A program made the position numbers and the translations under genes. This document shows, in pieces, positions 34,850 to 42,334 of a stretch of 46,996 nucleotides of DNA. The DNA is from an uncultured Bacteroidota bacterium (GTDB taxonomy: Bacteria; Bacteroidota; Bacteroidia; Bacteroidales; GWA2-32-17), in contig CAIQJL010000215.1 in the NCBI GenBank assembly GCA_903872185.1, forward strand, positions 1 to 46,996. The letters are read 5' to 3'. How positions within the stretch are numbered: position 1 is the stretch's first letter; every line of letters starts with the position of its first letter. The notes below the pieces were generated by a model. It did no database searches and was not told where the DNA came from. It was given only the letters and a program-made list of their open reading frames with translations.

Positions 34850-36190
34850 ATGAAGAATTCAGATTTTGGAGACTCTTTCACATGGGGGGTTTCTTCATCG
34901 GCACTGCAAACAGAAGGTGCTTTTAATGTTGATGGAAAAGGACTCTCTATTTGGGACGAATTCTCAAAGAAAAAAAATAAAATATTTAATAACGATTCAC
35001 CAGCAATTGCTTGCGATTTTTATAATAACCACAAAGAAGATATTGCAATAATAAAACAGTTAGGTATTCCAAATTTCAGATTTTCATTATCCTGGTCAAG
35101 GATACTACCAAATGGAACTGGAAAAATAAATCAGCTAGGAATTGATTTCTATAACAAAATACTTGATACTTGCATTGAATCAGGTATTGAGCCTTGGGTG
35201 ACATTATATCATTGGGATTTGCCATTGGAACTTGAAAAACAAGGTGGTTGGGCTAATAGAGAAATTCTTAAATGGTTCGAAGAATTTGTAACAGTTTGCA
35301 TATATTCTTTTAAAAGCAAAGTAAAATATTGGATGATTTTGAATGAGCCAATGGTTTTTACCGGAGCAGGATATTTTTTGGGCGTACATGCTCCTGGAAA
35401 AAAAAGCTTATCAAAGTTTTTATCTGCAATGCACCATGCTGTATTATGTCAGGCAATAGGTTATAACGTAATTAAAAAAATACAGCCAACAGCTCAGGTT
35501 GGAACAACATTTTCGTGCTCATTTATTACACCAAATTCCACTTCTAAAAAAGATACACTTGCAGCAAAAAGAATGGATGCACTTTTAAACAGATCATTTA
35601 TCGAACCCTCATTAGGACTTGGCTATCCGATGATAACATTCCCTTTTTTAAAACGAATTAAGAGATATATTTTAGAAGGTGATGAAGATTTAATGAAAGT
35701 TGAGTTTGATTTCATCGGTATTCAGAATTATACCAGAGAAGTTGTTACACATTGTTTTTATATTCCCTATTTAAAAGCAAAAATAATTCCGGCTAATAAA
35801 CGAAAGGTTTATCACTCTAAAATGAATTGGGAAGTCTATCCTGAATCAATTTATCAAATGATTAGAAAATACAGTAAATATAATGGTGTTAAGAAAATAA
35901 TTATTACCGAAAATGGTGCTTCTTTTAAAGATGAAGTAAAAAATAACATAATAGAAGATAAAGAGCGAAAACAATTTATAAAATCAAACCTCGAACAAGT
36001 TTTAAGAGCTAAAATAGAAGGGTTAAAAGTTGATGGCTATTTTGTTTGGTCATTAACTGACAACTTTGAATGGGCAGAAGGTTACAAACAAAGATTTGGA
36101 ATAATTCATATAGATTACCAAACTTTAAAAAGAACAATAAAAGAATCGGGAAAATGGTATAGTAATTTTTTAACTAAAAACAGTATTTAA
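34850..36190 (+). CDS. GH1-family glycosidase or transglycosidase
   Basis: The track begins at a TTG at 34847 directly before the ATG at 34850, which is preferred (446 residues). The family signature FTWGVSSSALQTEG opens the TIM barrel; the acid/base is Glu166 in ILNEPMVF and the nucleophile Glu354 in ITENGAS, and WSLTDNFEWAEGY closes the barrel. There is no signal peptide, so the enzyme is cytoplasmic. It follows the glycosyltransferase by 19 bases, and no sugar-uptake genes are near. In this operon it may trim or transfer sugars on glycolipids rather than digest imported glucosides. It converges with the TonB receptor, 5 bases apart. Confidence 0.9.
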   Translation: MKNSDFGDSFTWGVSSSALQTEGAFNVDGKGLSIWDEFSKKKNKIFNNDSPAIACDFYNNHKEDIAIIKQLGIPNFRFSLSWSRILPNGTGKINQLGIDFYNKILDTCIESGIEPWVTLYHWDLPLELEKQGGWANREILKWFEEFVTVCIYSFKSKVKYWMILNEPMVFTGAGYFLGVHAPGKKSLSKFLSAMHHAVLCQAIGYNVIKKIQPTAQVGTTFSCSFITPNSTSKKDTLAAKRMDALLNRSFIEPSLGLGYPMITFPFLKRIKRYILEGDEDLMKVEFDFIGIQNYTREVVTHCFYIPYLKAKIIPANKRKVYHSKMNWEVYPESIYQMIRKYSKYNGVKKIIITENGASFKDEVKNNIIEDKERKQFIKSNLEQVLRAKIEGLKVDGYFVWSLTDNFEWAEGYKQRFGIIHIDYQTLKRTIKESGKWYSNFLTKNSI

Positions 36191-36195
36191 CATTA

Positions 36196-39069
36196 CTAAA
36201 AACTATAACTAACTCCCAAACTAAAGTAGGTACCAACCTTGTAATTAATAGTTTCCTGTTCACGTTTTACTTTTGCACCATCTTTTCCAGTAAAGATTAG
36301 AAATTGTTTATTAACAAATGGCTGATTTAATATATCCTGAATACCACCCTTTAATTGAAAATGCTTACCAAGTTTTTTAGAAAATGTTAAATCAAGCGAC
36401 TGACGAGGCATTTCATAAGTGTCTGGAATATCTTCATCAGCATTTTGCATTGGTTGTCCTACAGCAATAATTCTTTTACCAATTACATTATATAATAAAC
36501 TTACCATTAATCCCTGTTCTTCGTTTTGGTAAAACAAACCAACATTTACTATAAATGGCGATTGGCCTTGCATTGGGCGATCTCTGTCTTCTATAGGATT
36601 ATCAAATTGAACTTTACTTTTAATATATGAAGCATTAAGAGAAAGATTGAAATATTTAAAATATTTTAGAAAACTATCTGATTTCCCTAATTTCTCAAAG
36701 GATTTTTTCATTTCTATTTCCGCTCCAATACTTGTAGCTTGTTTTGCATTCTGAAATCCATATTGTAAACCACTTCCTGCATTTACATATCTTATCTCAA
36801 TTGGATTAACAAATTGTTTGTAGAAAATTCCGGCTGAAAAAGTTTCAGATTTTGAAGGATAAAGCTCATATCGCAAATCGAAATTATGTATTATAGCATC
36901 TTTAATTTTCGGATTGCCACCAAATGCAGCATTTAACTCAAAATCATAAAATATAAATGGTGCAATTTCTCTGAATTCTGGGCGATTTATAGTTTTTCCA
37001 TAACTTAATCTTAACTGACTTTTTTCTGTTAAATCATATGAAAGATTTATTGAGGGAAATAATTTTATTGCATCATTGTTATAATTAACAGGAATTGTAG
37101 GATTATCTGACAAATAACTATCTAAAGTCTGCCTGTTTTTTTCAACTCTTACACCTGTATAAATCTGAAATAACAAAGTAACAGGAATTTTAAAAGCAAC
37201 ATATGAAGCAGCCATCAAATTGCCAGCATCATAAGAATCGGAAGGGTTTGATGATTCGCTTATTTTTATACCATTTATATTGTTAATATTTTGCTCTGTA
37301 AATATTTCATCAGGTGACAAAAATAAATTAATGTTTGTGCTATCAGTACTTTTCTTATATCCTAGTAATCTTGCATTAAATGTTCTAGTTTTATTTTCTA
37401 AATATACTCCTGCTTTTAACTCAGGTCTGAAATCATTAAACTTAAATTTTTGCTCATAATTTGCACATCCCATAACAATATTCTCATTCAAATGCATATA
37501 CACTCTTCCTGCATATTTTGGGGAAGCCGCAGAACCAATAGCAACTTCGTATTTGTTATAATATTGACTAGTGGGATCTGTATTTTTAATTGTTGTTAAT
37601 CTTCGAAGGTCTGGCTCATTACGATTTGCAAAAGAGTAACCAGTTGTCCAATTTAATTTTTTTGTATCCTTTCCAAAAGAATGTTGTCCACCAAGCTGTC
37701 CAGAATAGGTAGTACGACTCAAAAAACGATATTCATATGATTTTAATATTTGTGAACTATAATATTCTTCTCCATTTCTGAATATTGTTTTTGAATATCC
37801 AGTTTGGTTAAAAACATTTCTAAATTCCAATTTATTATTTTCATTTATTTGCCAAGCCCAATTATGCAAAATACCTTCTTTTGCAGTATTTGTATATTGT
37901 TCATCCATAAAATCAAAATCGGGCGTACTTTGATCAAGAGTAAAATTATATACAGTATAATTTCTTCTATGGATATTCAAATATTGACTAGTATTACTAT
38001 AATTAATTGCAGAAATATTATTTAAAGTTGTTTTACCAATTTTAAATTTTCTTGTAAAGCCCAAAGAAAAACGCTGATCGGGAATAGCTGTTAATTTATT
38101 TGCACTCCAACTTGTATTAATTTCTCTACCTAATTCTTGTAATTTCTGTTGATCGGCTGAAAAGTTGGTAGAATTAAAATCTTCCAGTTTATTTAAATGT
38201 GTTGGAAAATCGGTTGGCAATGCACGTGTGCCATTATCAAAACCAAGAAAATCAGTTGAACTTCCTTTATATTTATAAAATGTATTAAAAGTTGTACCGT
38301 TTCTATAATGAGCTGAATAATTAACTGTAGTTGAATTTTTGTCGGAAATATTTTTTGTAAAAATCTGAATTGCTGCTCCGGCAAACTCAGCAGGAAGTTC
38401 AGGTGCGGGAGATTTAAAAATTAGAATATTATCAATTAACGAACTTGGTATTACATCAAATGAAAATGCCTTAACATCTGATTCTGAACTTGGAGCAGTA
38501 GCATTATTAAGAAGTGTTGAATTATATCTTTCACTTAATCCACGAACCATAACAAAACGTCCATCAATTACAGTAATGCCTGGAATTCTTTTTATTACTT
38601 CAGATGCATCTTTATCTTGCGAACGTTGTATTACTTCGCTTGATATGCCATTAACTACAAGATTACTTTCTTTTATTGAACTTATAAGGGACATATCGGT
38701 ATCAGTTTTTCTTGTGGCCACAACACTAATTTCAGTTAATTGTGTTGACGCTGGCTCAATGTATATTGTTACAATAGTTTCTTTATCCTTTGTTACTTTT
38801 ACTCCTTCAATTATTAATTGTTTATATGAGATATAAGATATAACAAGATTACATGTTCCAGGTTTAACATTAGTAATAATAAAATTTCCATCAAAATCTG
38901 TAGAAGCTCCCTGAGTTGTACCTTGAATAATTACACTAGCTCCAAAGATACTCTCTTTTGTTACTTTGTCTTTTATATTTCCTTTAATACTTCCTTTATC
39001 TGAAGCACTGGCTTTATAAAGACTTAGAAATATTAATGCGAGGATTAAAATAGTTTTCAAATAAGACAT
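36196..39069 (-). CDS. TonB-dependent outer-membrane receptor with CarboxypepD_reg domain
   Basis: The 957-residue protein starts with a signal peptide (MSYLKTILILALIFLSLYKASA), followed by a CarboxypepD_reg domain (GSIKGNIKDKVTKESIFGAS to about residue 110), a plug domain (EVIKRIPGITVIDGRFVMVRGLS) and a 22-strand-type barrel ending in YFSLGVSYSF. It imports a large or scarce nutrient across the outer membrane using TonB energy. It is not SusC-like in length and has no SusD partner. A Pho-box-like array lies directly upstream, and the gene after the intervening terminator encodes a surface lipoprotein. A phosphate-containing substrate is suggested by context only. Confidence 0.92.
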   Translation of the reverse strand: MSYLKTILILALIFLSLYKASASDKGSIKGNIKDKVTKESIFGASVIIQGTTQGASTDFDGNFIITNVKPGTCNLVISYISYKQLIIEGVKVTKDKETIVTIYIEPASTQLTEISVVATRKTDTDMSLISSIKESNLVVNGISSEVIQRSQDKDASEVIKRIPGITVIDGRFVMVRGLSERYNSTLLNNATAPSSESDVKAFSFDVIPSSLIDNILIFKSPAPELPAEFAGAAIQIFTKNISDKNSTTVNYSAHYRNGTTFNTFYKYKGSSTDFLGFDNGTRALPTDFPTHLNKLEDFNSTNFSADQQKLQELGREINTSWSANKLTAIPDQRFSLGFTRKFKIGKTTLNNISAINYSNTSQYLNIHRRNYTVYNFTLDQSTPDFDFMDEQYTNTAKEGILHNWAWQINENNKLEFRNVFNQTGYSKTIFRNGEEYYSSQILKSYEYRFLSRTTYSGQLGGQHSFGKDTKKLNWTTGYSFANRNEPDLRRLTTIKNTDPTSQYYNKYEVAIGSAASPKYAGRVYMHLNENIVMGCANYEQKFKFNDFRPELKAGVYLENKTRTFNARLLGYKKSTDSTNINLFLSPDEIFTEQNINNINGIKISESSNPSDSYDAGNLMAASYVAFKIPVTLLFQIYTGVRVEKNRQTLDSYLSDNPTIPVNYNNDAIKLFPSINLSYDLTEKSQLRLSYGKTINRPEFREIAPFIFYDFELNAAFGGNPKIKDAIIHNFDLRYELYPSKSETFSAGIFYKQFVNPIEIRYVNAGSGLQYGFQNAKQATSIGAEIEMKKSFEKLGKSDSFLKYFKYFNLSLNASYIKSKVQFDNPIEDRDRPMQGQSPFIVNVGLFYQNEEQGLMVSLLYNVIGKRIIAVGQPMQNADEDIPDTYEMPRQSLDLTFSKKLGKHFQLKGGIQDILNQPFVNKQFLIFTGKDGAKVKREQETINYKVGTYFSLGVSYSF

Positions 39070-39090
39070 TTTATTTACTTTTTATAATTG

Positions 39091-39135
39091 CAAAATTATC
39101 AACTCTGTTTTAACTTAACGTTAAGTTGATTTTAA
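39091..39135 (-). promoter_or_regulatory. Promoter and Pho-box-like array of the TonB receptor gene
   Basis: On the minus strand TTAAA (39135-39131), TTAAC (39124-39120) and TTAAA (39113-39109) have 11-bp period, with ATAAC a further 11 up. Ten bases downstream is TAATTTTG (39098-39091), an exact -7 match. No TTTG is at -33; the repeats occupy that position, as expected for an activator-dependent promoter. Confidence 0.6.
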
Positions 39136-39150
39136 TGAATTGTTATCTAT

Positions 39151-39186
39151 AATAAAAAAAGGGTGCCTTAAAAAAGGCAACCCTTT
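39151..39186 (-). terminator. Rho-independent terminator after the surface lipoprotein gene
   Basis: AAAGGGTGCCTT pairs with AAGGCAACCCTTT (one bulged A) around a short A-loop, followed on the minus strand by a run of T (CCTTTTTTTATT). It separates the lipoprotein gene from the TonB receptor gene, which has its own promoter. Confidence 0.8.
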
Positions 39187-39212
39187 ACAAACATCCATCG
39201 AAGAAAAGATTA

Positions 39213-40574
39213 TTAGTAAACTGTATTTTGTGGATCGTAATTAGCCCAGCCACTTAACCAATTAGAAGTTCCAAAAGCACCGCGATAAGTTACAACTTCA
39301 AAACCAGTAGTTAAATTAGCACTTGAAAAACTTGCAGTACCTAACAAAGGTGAATTTGAAAGAGGTAAGAAATTTGGAGTTGTACCCCATGGATCAGTTA
39401 CTTTCAAAGATGAATTTGCCATTAAAGTATCATTACCAGCGCCTAAGTACCAACTTGCAACTTGTGAAGCAGTCCAAGTAGCACCACTTGTACCAATTTC
39501 AAAAAATGTACTTGCACTACTACAACCTGAGATAGTCACGTTTTTAATTTCTAAATCACCATTTGTTGCATTTGTTTCACATTTGCTACCATCTATCATA
39601 ACACCTTCTAAATAACCAGCAAATACTGAATTATAAACACAAAGACGTGAATTTCTGCGAATATGCATAGATCTTTTAAAATTAGCACTAATATTAGAAG
39701 TTGCAGATGAAACTCTTGGTCCAAAAATGCTTACGTTTGAGAAAATAGGGTGAGTAAATGGAGCATTATCAGAACCTGCTGCATCATTATCAGATTCAAA
39801 ACCATTAGAACCAGAAACGTCAGCAACGTTTTTATCTCTTAAAGACACAATAAATTGTACTTTTCCAGAAAATCCAAAGTCAGTATCAAAATCATCATCT
39901 AATCCTTTGTATGCAAATAAATGTTTACAGTTTACTGTACCACCAAACCATTCAAAAGAATCATCGTTAGCATAAGAAACCATTACGTAGTCAACAGTTG
40001 TTCCACTTCCAACACCACAGAATGTTAATCCGTTAATTTCTTTATCTGGCATTAAAGGATAACCAGCATATTCTATACGTACATATTTTAAAGTACCTGA
40101 ATTATCAAGAGCATCTGTACCGCCATAAATTGTACGAGGACCACCTTCTACCTGAGGATTAGTCTGGTTTACTGGAGCTTTTCCACAAAGTACAACACCA
40201 CCCCAATCGCCACGGTTACGGAAAGTAACAGGAGCATTTGAAGTAAAAATAATAGGCTGAGCTAAAGTACCATTTGCTTCAATTTTAGCACCTCTTTCAA
40301 TAATTAATGTGCCCATTGTTGTTTTGTCACCTTTAATAACAGTTCCAGGACTAACTGTTAACGTAACACCGTCCACAACATAAACAAATCCTTTTAATAA
40401 ATATTTTTTATCTGCTGTCCAGGTTGTATTAGCGGTAATTTCGCCAGTTATCTCTATCACAGAAGAAGAAGGTGTTGGATCTGGTTCAGCAGTATCCTTT
40501 TTTTTGCATGAGGTAAAGCTCATACTAAAACCAATTAATAATGCTAATGCATAGAACAAAAAACTTTTTTTCAT
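39213..40574 (-). CDS. Surface lipoprotein with predicted beta-helix
   Basis: The 453-residue protein has a lipoprotein signal (IGFSMSFTSC, lipid-attached Cys23) followed by KKKDTAEPDPTPSSS, a linker. The mature domain has repeated short strands and Asn/Gly turns (TVSPGTVIKGDKTTMGTLIIERGAKIEANG, then PIIFTSN), consistent with a right-handed parallel beta-helix, and the C-terminal half includes FEWFGGTVNCKHLFAYKGLDDDF. I recognise this as a conserved Bacteroidota family found next to TonB receptors, without known function. A TTAAC repeat pair lies upstream. Confidence 0.7.
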   Translation of the reverse strand: MKKSFLFYALALLIGFSMSFTSCKKKDTAEPDPTPSSSVIEITGEITANTTWTADKKYLLKGFVYVVDGVTLTVSPGTVIKGDKTTMGTLIIERGAKIEANGTLAQPIIFTSNAPVTFRNRGDWGGVVLCGKAPVNQTNPQVEGGPRTIYGGTDALDNSGTLKYVRIEYAGYPLMPDKEINGLTFCGVGSGTTVDYVMVSYANDDSFEWFGGTVNCKHLFAYKGLDDDFDTDFGFSGKVQFIVSLRDKNVADVSGSNGFESDNDAAGSDNAPFTHPIFSNVSIFGPRVSSATSNISANFKRSMHIRRNSRLCVYNSVFAGYLEGVMIDGSKCETNATNGDLEIKNVTISGCSSASTFFEIGTSGATWTASQVASWYLGAGNDTLMANSSLKVTDPWGTTPNFLPLSNSPLLGTASFSSANLTTGFEVVTYRGAFGTSNWLSGWANYDPQNTVY

Positions 40575-40678
40575 AATTAATTATTTAAATGATTAATAAA
40601 TTTCAAATTTCTGATGCAAAGATTATCTCTTGAATTAAAAGAGCTGTTACCAAATCTTTACTTGAACTTTACCAATTT

Positions 40679-40694
40679 GTTAATAATGTATTAA
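40679..40694 (-). promoter_or_regulatory. Pho-box-like repeat pair facing the lipoprotein gene
   Basis: On the minus strand TTAAT (40694-40690) and TTAAC (40683-40679) are 11 bp apart (TTAAT-N6-TTAAC). A weak -7 candidate, AATCTTTG, lies about 53 bases downstream, further than at the other sites, so this assignment is less certain. Confidence 0.4.
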
Positions 40695-40711
40695 CTAAAA
40701 ATAATCTAATG

Positions 40712-40756
40712 TTAACGTAAGTTTAACATTAGATAATAGCATTGAATCTATATTTG
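40712..40756 (+). promoter_or_regulatory. Promoter and Pho-box-like pair of the small CarboxypepD_reg gene
   Basis: TTAAC (40712-40716) and TTAAC (40723-40727) are exactly 11 bp apart, and TATATTTG (40749-40756), an exact -7 match, follows after 21 bases. The second half-site covers the -33 position. The ATG at 40773 is 17 bases past the -7 element. Confidence 0.6.
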
Positions 40757-40772
40757 CAATAAAAAAAAGAAA

Positions 40773-41111
40773 ATGAAAACATTATTTATTTTACTCTCAA
40801 TATTAGTAATAGGTATAAATTCTAACGCTACTGATATTAAAAGCAAAAAAACAAATACCACTTTTATTTCAGGTAAAGTAACTGATATAAACACAGGTGA
40901 GGCACTAGTTGGAGTAAAAATTCAAATATCTGGAAACAATAACACTGTGTACACTGATTTTGACGGAAACTTTAAATTAGATGTTTCTGATGCAGGAAAC
41001 TATAATTTGAAAACCTCATATATCTCATATAAAGAAGATACTTTAACTGACATTAAAATTGAAACCAATTCTGAAAATAAGGTATCAGTAAAGTTAACAC
41101 CAAAAAAATAA
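40773..41111 (+). CDS. Small secreted CarboxypepD_reg-domain protein
   Basis: The 112-residue protein has a signal peptide (MKTLFILLSILVIGINSNAT) and a single CarboxypepD_reg/CNA-B-like domain (residues about 30-108: FISGKVTDINTGEALVGVKI, FDGNFKLDV, YISYKEDTLTDIKI). The same domain forms the N-terminus of the TonB receptor in this island (GNIKDKVTKESIFGASVII, FDGNFIITNV, YISYKQLIIEGVKV). A stand-alone copy is unusual. It is divergent from the surface lipoprotein gene and preceded by a Pho-box-like pair. It may be a periplasmic accessory of the receptor; this is inference. Confidence 0.75.
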   Translation: MKTLFILLSILVIGINSNATDIKSKKTNTTFISGKVTDINTGEALVGVKIQISGNNNTVYTDFDGNFKLDVSDAGNYNLKTSYISYKEDTLTDIKIETNSENKVSVKLTPKK

Positions 41112-41214
41112 TTAAAATTTCACTTCTCAATTATACTACACTTTCTGAATTGCTTAATAGAGAACACTATTAAGCATTCTTTTTTAATACTTATTTAAAG
41201 AACAGCTTTTCTTA

Positions 41215-41246
41215 TTTGTGCAATAAATAAAGTATCATTAAATTTG
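41215..41246 (+). promoter_or_regulatory. Putative promoter of the MORN-repeat gene
   Basis: TTTG (41215-41218) and TAAATTTG (41239-41246) are separated by exactly 20 bases, a full match to the Bacteroidota -33/-7 pair. The ATG at 41281 is 34 bases downstream. Confidence 0.6.
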
Positions 41247-41280
41247 TATTATCTAAAATAATCTAGAACATTATTTATCT

Positions 41281-41730
41281 ATGAAAAAATATTTCGTTTT
41301 AATCAGTTTCCTTTTATTTTCTTCCATAATTTTTGCTCAAAATATTGAAGAAAAAGATGGGTTATATTATAATGAGAATACACTTTACACTGGGTTATTT
41401 GAAAAAAAGGATAATGAAGCTATCACAAAGATGAATATCTCAGCGGGAAAATTAGAGGGAATTACAAATGTTTATTATTTGTCAGGACAAAAAAAAGAAC
41501 AGCAATCATATAAAAATGGACTATTCGATGGTTTATGGATAACATGGAATGAAAATGGACAAAAGCTTGCTGAAGCAAATTATAAAGAAGGAAATAAAAA
41601 TGGTAAATGGTTCATTTGGGACGAAAAAGGCACTTTACGATATGAAATGAATTACGAAAACGGTCTGCGTAAAGGAAAATGGATAATGACAGACGAAAAT
41701 GGTGTGCTAATCTCAGAAAAGGCTTATTAA
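41281..41730 (+). CDS. Secreted MORN-variant repeat protein
   Basis: The 149-residue protein has a signal peptide (MKKYFVLISFLLFSSIIFAQ) and about four copies of a 22-23-residue MORN-like repeat (YYLSGQKKEQQSYKNGLFDG, NENGQKLAEANYKEGNKNG, DEKGTLRYEMNYENGLRKG). Such YwqK-type repeat proteins are common in Bacteroidota and are often labelled antitoxins, but nothing here suggests a toxin partner. Start at the ATG at 41281, after a good promoter. The role is unknown. Confidence 0.8.
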   Translation: MKKYFVLISFLLFSSIIFAQNIEEKDGLYYNENTLYTGLFEKKDNEAITKMNISAGKLEGITNVYYLSGQKKEQQSYKNGLFDGLWITWNENGQKLAEANYKEGNKNGKWFIWDEKGTLRYEMNYENGLRKGKWIMTDENGVLISEKAY

Positions 41731-42334
41731 ATAATTTTTTAACTACTAATTATTTATACAACAAAGTTTAATTTGAAACTTTTGATATATAGCATTGAGC
41801 TACCATCACAAAACCGCACACAGATAAAAGGCTACTGATTAAAGCCATCCAAAGAATTTATTGGCGGTAATTTTTTTAGAAAACTATTAGAAAAAGAAAG
41901 CACACACAAGGTATTACCTGGCTTTTATAGGTATAACACCAACGCAAAAATCATTACAAAATTTATTTCAGTATTCTTATATTTGATTTGTAAATAATTC
42001 AAAAAGTTTCTTAAAAGTGCAAACTAAAAAATAAATAACCGTGGAGACCATACTCCACTTAAAAAAAACGGGCGAAACCGAAATGCCAAATGAGTTGGAT
42101 AAATAACTAACATAAATACCCTTTAAATTTCATAAAAATAAAACACACATTTTAGAACAATACATTAATAAAAATCTGTCGTATCAATTACACTAAGCAC
42201 ATTATTTCAAAGGAATATTAAAATTCTATATTTTATTGTTTTGTTTCGTTAGGTAAATCACCTATTTAAAATTAGTTATGTGGCTTTTTAAAATATTTTT
42301 AAATTTGATTTTTCGCAAATTCAAAAAATTATAA
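41731..42334. other. Long intergenic region with several hairpins
   Basis: This 604-base stretch has no gene in either direction. Around 42041-42098 three small hairpins follow one another: GTGGAG-ACCATA-CTCCAC (perfect 6-bp stem), CGG-GCGAAA-CCG, and CCAA-ATGAG-TTGG. This block is richer in G and C than its surroundings and could be an RNA structure. GGCT...AGCC near 41830 is weaker. The promoter of the propeller-sensor gene is at the right end. Confidence 0.5.
42300..42307 (+). promoter_or_regulatory. Putative -7 element of the propeller-sensor gene
   Basis: TAAATTTG matches TAnnTTTG exactly, 27 bases before the ATG at 42335. The -33 region (TTATG) is poor. Confidence 0.4.

Noticed and set aside
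41281-41730. Toxin-antitoxin module around the YwqK-like protein
   Set aside because: The protein is exported, has only MORN-like repeats and has no adjacent small toxin gene.
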